Assembly (NCBI GenBank): GCA_035561135.1 | Contig: DATMYA010000008.1 | Coordinates: 124,001-188,000 of the forward strand | Direction: 5' to 3' | DNA from: Clostridia bacterium | Lineage (GTDB): Bacteria > Acidobacteriota > Terriglobia > Terriglobales > Acidobacteriaceae | Length of the DNA stretch: 64,000 nt | Shown here: positions 58,077 to 64,000 of the stretch, piece after piece | Layout: each line of letters opens with the position of its first letter | Position numbering within the stretch: position 1 is the stretch's first letter | Notes under the pieces: generated by a model | Databases searched by the model: none | What the model was told of the DNA's origin: nothing | What the model saw: the letters and a program-made list of their open reading frames with translations, nothing else | Made by a program: the position numbers and the translations under genes

Positions 58077-59285
58077 CTATGTGGAATAGTCCGCGTTGAT
58101 GTGGACGTACTCCGCTGTGAGATCGCAGGTCAAAAACTCGACCTTGGCTCTTCCACGACCGAGCGAGATGCGAATGTCGTATTCCGGTTGCGACAGGTAC
58201 TCATGCGCGGCGCGCTTGTCGAACTCCACTGCCATACCCCGGCGGCACACCAGCTGGTCTCCGAAGTAGATGCTGACCTTGGCTGGGTCAAGTTCGACGC
58301 CGGACGTGCCGGCAGCCGACAGTATCCTTCCCCAGTTCGGATCGCAACCTGCCCACGCAGTTTTTACCAGGGCTGAATTCGCAACCGCACGGGCGATTTG
58401 CCGTGCTTCCGCAAATGTGCGCGCTTGTTCGACGTGCAATCGCACCAGGTGCTTCGCGCCTTCTCCGTCGCGAACAACCTGTTCCGCCAGCGACGCGCAG
58501 ACTTCCTGGAGCGCCAGCGCAAACTTCTTTCGCACTCCGGAATCGCGCAGTCTGCAACCGCTCATTCCACTCGCCAGCAGCAAAACCGTATCGTTGGTCG
58601 AGGTATCGCCGTCCACAGAAATACTGTTGAACGTAGTATCCGTGCTCGTTCGCAGCATGGCCGTCAACTCACGAGGAGTGGCATCCGCGTCCGTGAGGAT
58701 GTAAGCCAGCATGGTCGCCATGTTCGGGTGAATCATGCCCGAGCCCTTCGCGACACCGGCAACTCGTACCTCTTTTCGTCCGATCTTAAGAACACGGCTT
58801 GCGGTTTTCGGACGCATATCGGTTGTCAGAATCGCTTCGGAGAAGGCTTTTAGTGCGGCTTCTCCTTCGCTTCGGGCGGCGAGCAAACTCGGCAGTGCGG
58901 TGACGATCTTTTCTGTTGGGAGCGGAACGCCGATGATGCCCGTCGAGGACGGGACAATGAATTGCGGCGCCGCTTCCACCAGCCTTCCGAGTTCAGCGCA
59001 AACTGCCTGGGCGGCGTTGAGACCCGGTTTGCCTGTCGCACAGTTTGCGTTTCCGGCATTCACGAGTACGGCCCGTACACGTCCCTGTGTCTCCGCCAGG
59101 TGGGCACGTCCGACTTGCACCGGCGCAGCCACAACGCGGTTGCGGGTGAAGACGGCTGCCGCGCTTGCTCCCATCGGCGCCTCAATCAGCGCGAGGTCGG
59201 GACGTCCGCTGGCCTTGATTCCCGCTTTTACGGCCGCGAACTGGAAGCCACGAGGTACAAGCAGTTCCTGCTGAGTCGAAATCAT
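58077..59285 (-). CDS. argJ: Glutamate N-acetyltransferase / amino-acid acetyltransferase (ArgJ)
   Basis: 402 residues. The self-cleavage site is in KGSGMIHPNMATML, where the Thr becomes the nucleophile of the beta chain. SSTGIIG and SVDGDTSTNDT are other ArgJ signatures. It moves the acetyl group of N-acetylornithine to glutamate (and may also use acetyl-CoA). It overlaps the upstream GNAT gene by four bases (ATGA). Confidence 0.94.
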   Translation of the reverse strand: MISTQQELLVPRGFQFAAVKAGIKASGRPDLALIEAPMGASAAAVFTRNRVVAAPVQVGRAHLAETQGRVRAVLVNAGNANCATGKPGLNAAQAVCAELGRLVEAAPQFIVPSSTGIIGVPLPTEKIVTALPSLLAARSEGEAALKAFSEAILTTDMRPKTASRVLKIGRKEVRVAGVAKGSGMIHPNMATMLAYILTDADATPRELTAMLRTSTDTTFNSISVDGDTSTNDTVLLLASGMSGCRLRDSGVRKKFALALQEVCASLAEQVVRDGEGAKHLVRLHVEQARTFAEARQIARAVANSALVKTAWAGCDPNWGRILSAAGTSGVELDPAKVSIYFGDQLVCRRGMAVEFDKRAAHEYLSQPEYDIRISLGRGRAKVEFLTCDLTAEYVHINADYST

Positions 59286-59794
59286 GCGTGCAGTTTCACC
59301 AGTCCGATCATGGGTTCCTCAAGAATCGCGAAGCCCGGAATTTCTCCACGAACCATCGCGATCTCATCGCAGTCGTGCAGTCTGGGACACTTCCGGCAGT
59401 CCTTCAATATCTTGTCGGGCAGGTCTTCCCGCCGCGCCTGCGAGAATCCCATACGTGCGAAGAACTCTGGGATGCGCGTAAAGAGGCACACGCAGGTAAC
59501 GTGGTGCGACTCGGCCTCGGCTAACAGCGCATCGATCAATTTGCCCCCGGCTCCCCTTCCCTGCGCCTCCGTGTTTACGGCAATTGACCGCACCTCTGCC
59601 AGGTGTACGCCGTACAAATGCAGAGCGCCACAGCCGACAATCTCACCATGCTCCTCGACGACCACGAAGTCGCGCACGTTTTCGCAGATTTCAGCCAGAC
59701 TACGTGGAAGGAGCAGAGTGCTGTTTTGCGAGAACGCGAGGATCAGCTCGTGGATTGCCTCGGCATCGGGAAGGATCGCCTTACGCGCTCGCAT
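59282..59794 (-). CDS. argA: GNAT-family N-acetylglutamate synthase-like protein
   Basis: 170 residues from ATG 59794, with AGGGAG upstream; it overlaps argH by 14 bases. GNAT fold with RSIAVNTEAQGRGAGGKLI as the acetyl-CoA motif. A C-terminal cysteine group CRKCPRLHDC is typical of the short ArgA-like acetyltransferases that occur in arginine operons. It probably makes N-acetylglutamate de novo; with ArgJ next to it there are two ways to this intermediate. Confidence 0.85.
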   Translation of the reverse strand: MRARKAILPDAEAIHELILAFSQNSTLLLPRSLAEICENVRDFVVVEEHGEIVGCGALHLYGVHLAEVRSIAVNTEAQGRGAGGKLIDALLAEAESHHVTCVCLFTRIPEFFARMGFSQARREDLPDKILKDCRKCPRLHDCDEIAMVRGEIPGFAILEEPMIGLVKLHA

Positions 59795-61175
59795 GTGCCA
59801 CTCCCTTAAGCGCCGAAATTCGGCGGCGCACTTGCTCCAACGCGCGCTGAACCTGCGCGGGAGCGGTTCCACCCGCAACGTCGTGACAATTGAGCACGGA
59901 TTGCAACGTGAGGTGCGAGTAGAAATCGTCCTCGAACTTCGGGCTTATTCCCTTCAGTTCGAGCAGCGATAGGTCTTGCAGTTCACACGCCCTCGCGAGA
60001 CATACGCGTACTGCGCTGGCCACGAACTCATGCGCGTGACGGAAGGGCACTCCTTTTAAAACGAGGTACGTGGCCGCCGCCATCGCATTCATGAAGCTCG
60101 ACTGCGCCGCGGCCTGCATCCTCTCAAGGTCGAATTCAACTTCGCGCATGAAGCCGAGCGCAACGCGTAGCATTCCGAGAGCAGTATCAGCCGCATCGAA
60201 GACGGGCTCCTGCGTCTCCTGCATGTCTTTGTTATAAGCGAGCGGCAATCCCTTCATGGCCGTCAGCAGCGTTGTTGCAGCGCCGATCAAGCGCGCCGAC
60301 TTGCCACGCACCAATTCCAGCGAATCCGGATTCTGCTTCTGAGGCATCGCGCTGCTGCCGGTGGAGTAACGCTCCGGCAGGCGCACGAAGCCGTACTCCT
60401 GGGTGGCGAACAGAGTGAACTCCTCCGCCCAGCGGCTCAGGTGGACGCCGAAGATTGAGAGCACCTGTACGAACTCCAGCAGGAAGTCGCGATCGCTTGT
60501 TGCATCGATACTGTTTGCGGTCGGCGCAGCGAACCCAAGTTCATGCGCTACTGCCTCACGGTCCAGCGGCAGCGTGGCGCCGGCAATCGCGCCGGAACCC
60601 AACGGACACGCATCCAGCCGTTCCATGCAGGACGACAAGCGCGATGCATCGCGCAAAAACATTTCCGCATACGCAAGCAACCAGTGCGCAACCAACACGG
60701 GTTCGGCACGTTGCAGATGCGTGTAGGCCGGCATGGCCGCTTCGTCCGCCCTCCCTGCACGATTTGTGAATACCTCTGCAAGTTCGAGGGTCAGCCCGCG
60801 GATTGTTGAAGCCGTGGAGCGCACGTACAGGCGAAGGTCGGTTGCGATCTGTTCGTTGCGGCTGCGCCCAGAGTGCAGCTTGTACCCCGTGTCTCCGATA
60901 AACGCGACCAGGTGTTTCTCAACGAAGTGATGGATGTCCTCCGCCTCTTCATCGTGCATCAGGTCAGCTGGATTGCGTGCGATCTTCTCAAGACCTACTA
61001 GTACGGAGGCGTACTCTGTCGCGGAGAGTACGCCCAGTTTCTGCAGCGCCAACGCATGAGCGCGGCTCGCGGCCAGTTCCTCTCCGAGCAACCGCTTGTC
61101 AAAGGGAAACGAGCGCTGCCACTTCTCGAACTCCCCATCAAGAGGTTGCCGTATCCGGCCCGACCACATTTTCAT
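59781..61175 (-). CDS. argH: Argininosuccinate lyase
   Basis: 464 residues. The fumarase/lyase signature GSSAMPQKQNPDSLE is present, with the N-terminal KMWSGRIRQPLDGEFEKW. It splits argininosuccinate to arginine and fumarate. ATG 61175 overlaps the argG stop by four bases, and the next gene overlaps its end. Confidence 0.95.
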   Translation of the reverse strand: MKMWSGRIRQPLDGEFEKWQRSFPFDKRLLGEELAASRAHALALQKLGVLSATEYASVLVGLEKIARNPADLMHDEEAEDIHHFVEKHLVAFIGDTGYKLHSGRSRNEQIATDLRLYVRSTASTIRGLTLELAEVFTNRAGRADEAAMPAYTHLQRAEPVLVAHWLLAYAEMFLRDASRLSSCMERLDACPLGSGAIAGATLPLDREAVAHELGFAAPTANSIDATSDRDFLLEFVQVLSIFGVHLSRWAEEFTLFATQEYGFVRLPERYSTGSSAMPQKQNPDSLELVRGKSARLIGAATTLLTAMKGLPLAYNKDMQETQEPVFDAADTALGMLRVALGFMREVEFDLERMQAAAQSSFMNAMAAATYLVLKGVPFRHAHEFVASAVRVCLARACELQDLSLLELKGISPKFEDDFYSHLTLQSVLNCHDVAGGTAPAQVQRALEQVRRRISALKGVAHASA

Positions 61176-62377
61176 TTCGCCACCTCGGCGCGCGCCAGCG
61201 CACGCGAGCGTGCCGGCAGTCCGAGGATGCGGATGAAACCGGCCGCGTCTTTCTGATCGTAGCTGGAGCCCATTGTGAACGACGACAAGTCAGTGCGATA
61301 CAGGGAATAGTCCGACTCGCGGCTCAGTACCATGGCGTTGCCCTTGTACAGCCCAAGCTTCGCAGTTCCCGTCACTTCCTTCTGCGTCTCGGTGATGAAG
61401 GCGTCCAGGGCGTCGCGCAGGGGCGTGAACCATAGACCGAAGTACACCATCTCCGCGTACTTCAGCGCGATGTGCTGTTTGAAGTGCATAACCTCGCGAT
61501 CGAGGCAGAGTGCTTCCAGTTCGCGATGTGCCGCCAGCAGCAGCGTTCCACCCGGCGTCTCATAGCAACCGCGCGACTTCATACCGACAAAGCGGTTCTC
61601 CACCAGGTCGATGCGACCTACGGCATTGCGTCCCGCAATCTCGTTCAGCAACTCCAGGAGTTGCACCGCCGGCAGCTCCATGCCGTTTACCGACACAGGC
61701 GTTCCCTGCTTGAAACCGATTTCTACTTCCTCAATGCGGTCGGGCGCGGTCTGCGGAGAGTTCGAAAGCTGCCACGTTGAGTCCAGCGGCGCGTTCGCCG
61801 GATCTTCCAGCTCTCCGCCCTCGTGGCTCACGTGCCAGAGATTGTGGTCGCGAGAGTGGATTTTCTCTCGGCTTACGGTAATCGGAATACCACGCTGCTC
61901 GGCGTAGTCGATGCAGTCCTCGCGCGACTTCAATTCCCACTCGCGCCACGGAGCGATGATTTCGAGCTCCGGCGCAAGCGCCTGGAAGGCGTGCTCGAAA
62001 CGAACCTGGTCGTTGCCCTTACCAGTACACCCATGCGCGACGGCGTCTGCGCCCTCCGCAAGTGCGACTTCGACCTGTGCCTTCGCAATGACGGGGCGCG
62101 CAAGCGACGTACCCAGCATGTACTTGTGCTCGTAAACGGCTCCCGCCCGCAGAGCAGGCCACACGCAGGACGTCAGGAACTCCTCGCGCAGGTCGCGGAT
62201 GACGACCTTCGATGCGCCGGTCGCGATGGCCTTCTGCGCAACAGCTTCCATGTCATCGCCCTGGCCTACATCACCGACCACGGCAATGACCTCGCACGCG
62301 TAGTTCTCTTTCAGCCATGGAATGATGATGGAGGTGTCCAGCCCTCCCGAATATGCAAGTGCGACTTTCTTAGGCAT
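61172..62377 (-). CDS. argG: Argininosuccinate synthase
   Basis: 401 residues from ATG 62377, five bases after AAAGGAG. ATP-binding AYSGGLDTSI at the start and later GCTGKGNDQVRFE. It joins citrulline and aspartate using ATP. The argF stop overlaps its first codons by eight bases. Confidence 0.96.
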   Translation of the reverse strand: MPKKVALAYSGGLDTSIIIPWLKENYACEVIAVVGDVGQGDDMEAVAQKAIATGASKVVIRDLREEFLTSCVWPALRAGAVYEHKYMLGTSLARPVIAKAQVEVALAEGADAVAHGCTGKGNDQVRFEHAFQALAPELEIIAPWREWELKSREDCIDYAEQRGIPITVSREKIHSRDHNLWHVSHEGGELEDPANAPLDSTWQLSNSPQTAPDRIEEVEIGFKQGTPVSVNGMELPAVQLLELLNEIAGRNAVGRIDLVENRFVGMKSRGCYETPGGTLLLAAHRELEALCLDREVMHFKQHIALKYAEMVYFGLWFTPLRDALDAFITETQKEVTGTAKLGLYKGNAMVLSRESDYSLYRTDLSSFTMGSSYDQKDAAGFIRILGLPARSRALARAEVAK

Positions 62378-63416
62378 GTGCGCTCCTTTGTCCGGCACTG
62401 AATTCCCGCGACTCTATCGGCGGGAAGCGGCGCATGCCGCCACCCAGAAGAACAAGCAGAATGGCCTTTTGGATATGCAGGCGGTTCTCCGCCTGGTCGA
62501 ACACAACAGAACTGGGTGAATCGATAACGGCGTCGGTGACTTCATCGCCGCGATGCGCCGGCAGGCAGTGCATGAAGATCGCGTTCGGCGAAGTCAGCGA
62601 GAACAGCTCCGCATTGACCTGAAATGGTGCAAAAATCTTGCTGCGCTCGGCGCTTTCCTCTTCCTGGCCCATGCTCGCCCAAACGTCCGTGTAGACCGCA
62701 TCGGCCCCCGTGGCCGCATGCCTCGCGTCATTTGTTACCTCGATGGTCGCGCCCGTTAGCGCGGCAATCTCACGCGCCTGCTTCGTGACCACCTGGGCAG
62801 GCTCGTAACCCGCCGGTGTCGCCACAGCGATGTGGCTGCCAAGGCTCGCAGCTGCGAGCATCAGCGAGTGCGCGACGTTGTTCCCATCTCCGACGTAGGC
62901 AAGCTTGACCGTCCGCAGGTCGACAAATTTCTCCTGCAAGGTGAAGAAATCCGCTAGAGCCTGGCAGGGGTGTTCGTAGTCGCTGAGTGCGTTTACCACG
63001 GGAACGGAAGCATATTTTGCGATGCCGCTCACCGTCTCGTGATCGAACGTGCGCAGCACAATTCCGTGAATCCAACGTTCGAGATTGTGCGCAATATCGC
63101 TGAGCGGCTCCCGTGCAGCAAGGCGCGAGCGTGTCTGATCCACAAAGAACGACGTGCCCCCCATAGAGGCGATTCCCGCCTCGAAGGTGATACGCGTTCG
63201 CAGCGATGGCTTTTCAAAGAACATAGCGATCTGCTTGCCTGACAGCACACCGCGGAAGTCTTCAGGACGCGCCTTCATCAGCGCTGTCAGGTCCAGTACG
63301 GCCTTCACTTCCGCAGGAGAGAAGTCGGAAATCGAGATCAGGTCGCGCGAGACAAACGGAACCTGCGCTCCAGCCGGGGCACACATTGGGCTCTCGCCCA
63401 CACTGCTTTTGCTCAT
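62370..63416 (-). CDS. argF: Ornithine carbamoyltransferase (biosynthetic)
   Basis: 348 residues. FEKPSLRTRITFE, TDVWASMGQE (ornithine SMG loop) and HCLPAHRGDEVTD are present. The N-terminal 25 residues are extra compared with the copy at 51716. Its place between argD and argG marks it as the biosynthetic enzyme. ATG 63416 touches the argD stop. Confidence 0.95.
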   Translation of the reverse strand: MSKSSVGESPMCAPAGAQVPFVSRDLISISDFSPAEVKAVLDLTALMKARPEDFRGVLSGKQIAMFFEKPSLRTRITFEAGIASMGGTSFFVDQTRSRLAAREPLSDIAHNLERWIHGIVLRTFDHETVSGIAKYASVPVVNALSDYEHPCQALADFFTLQEKFVDLRTVKLAYVGDGNNVAHSLMLAAASLGSHIAVATPAGYEPAQVVTKQAREIAALTGATIEVTNDARHAATGADAVYTDVWASMGQEEESAERSKIFAPFQVNAELFSLTSPNAIFMHCLPAHRGDEVTDAVIDSPSSVVFDQAENRLHIQKAILLVLLGGGMRRFPPIESREFSAGQRSAHA

Positions 63417-64000
63417 TACTTTGCCTTTCCCATAGTTTTGCGCTTGGTTTTGCGCGCCAACGACTTTTTGCCTGTGCAGGAGGTCAATACGGAGTCGAGC
63501 GCCTTTACTACTTGATCTACATGCTTGGAGGTGATGATGAACGGCGGCAGGAACCGCAGCGTGGTGTCATGCGTGCGATTGATGATGATGCCGAGTTCCA
63601 GCATCTTCGCTACGACGCTCTTTGCCAGGTCGGCATCGGAAACCTCGACGCCCAGCATAAGCCCGACTCCACGTATGTCCTGAATCACCGCGTGACGCTG
63701 GTCGAGTTCCTGCAACCGCTCGCGGAAGTACTCGCCTGTTTTCGTAACGTGCGCCAGCAGCTTCTCGGATTTGAGCGTGTCAAGGTAAGCGATGGCCACT
63801 GCACATGCGAGCGGACCGCCCCCAAAGGTCGTCCCGTGCATCCCCGGATGGAACGCCTTCGACACTACCTCCGTGGTCAGAATCGCTCCGAGCGGCAATC
63901 CCGCGGCAAGCGGCTTGGCGACCGTGACGATGTCAGGCCGCACGCCGTAATGCTGGTAGGCGAACATCCTTCCAGTGCGGCCAAGCCCGCATTGAATCTC
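63416..64000 (-). CDS. argD: Acetylornithine aminotransferase, C-terminal part (right edge)
   Basis: The last 194 residues and stop of a class III PLP aminotransferase; the start lies beyond the right edge. EIQCGLGRTGRMFAYQ leads to the PLP lysine in VAKPLAAGLPLGA, and HGTTFGGGPLACAVA is present. First gene of the visible arginine operon and followed immediately by argF. The lysine-rich tail is typical of no domain. Confidence 0.93.
   Translation of the reverse strand, partial: EIQCGLGRTGRMFAYQHYGVRPDIVTVAKPLAAGLPLGAILTTEVVSKAFHPGMHGTTFGGGPLACAVAIAYLDTLKSEKLLAHVTKTGEYFRERLQELDQRHAVIQDIRGVGLMLGVEVSDADLAKSVVAKMLELGIIINRTHDTTLRFLPPFIITSKHVDQVVKALDSVLTSCTGKKSLARKTKRKTMGKAK

Overview
The window looks like a chromosome segment of an acidobacterium (Acidobacteriota, probably Terriglobia-like). 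This rests on the mix of genes: a membrane pyrophosphatase, a PPi-type phosphofructokinase, two acetyl-CoA synthetase paralogues, a Kor-type oxoacid:ferredoxin oxidoreductase, Kelch and Fn3 secreted proteins, and an argD-F-G-H-argA-argJ cluster. Base composition is moderately GC-rich to the right of about 14.1 kb and visibly more AT-rich to the left. No rRNA or CRISPR array is seen.

Positions 1-14124 are an integrated island. It carries a DISARM-related multi-helicase defence array. On the minus strand are a UvrD-like SF1 helicase and, translationally coupled to it, the N-terminus of a DrmA-like protein that runs off the left edge. Divergently, on the plus strand, are a SNF2/RapA-like helicase, a coupled actin/Hsp70-like ATPase with a zinc-knuckle-like insertion, and a RecQ-like helicase with an unusual C-terminus. 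An XRE regulator with repeated operator-like sites follows. Then comes a train of overlapping serine recombinase genes (one intact, three shortened and lacking the catalytic serine). The last codons of the intact recombinase lie inside the 3' end of a tRNA-Asn on the opposite strand, which marks the likely attachment site.

Positions 14.2-40 kb are ordinary chromosome: H+-pyrophosphatase, MscS channel, atypical SDR, a K+ channel-like protein, a PH-domain protein, a Kelch lipoprotein, a beta-hydroxyacid dehydrogenase, an MBL-fold hydrolase, glycerate kinase, alpha/beta hydrolase, Fn3 protein, PPi-type phosphofructokinase, L-lactate dehydrogenase, M1 peptidase and two acetyl-CoA synthetases. Dispersed repeat elements sit between convergent genes.

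Positions 40.5-48.1 kb hold a Crp/Fnr regulator and a respiratory cluster: small cytochrome c, four-cluster ferredoxin subunit, NrfD/HybB membrane subunit, a histidine kinase whose periplasmic domain has two c-type heme motifs, a sigma54 response regulator and an archaemetzincin. The kinase probably reports on the redox state of the electron-transfer module and controls it through sigma54.

Positions 48.4-54 kb, minus strand, hold a carbamoyl/ornithine cluster (GTPase-like COG2403 protein, ornithine carbamoyltransferase, carbamate kinase, aspartate carbamoyltransferase, ornithine aminotransferase). Positions 54.8-57.7 kb encode a four-subunit KorDABC enzyme. Positions 58-64 kb hold an arginine biosynthesis operon (argD partial, argF, argG, argH, argA-like, argJ) with a second ornithine carbamoyltransferase.
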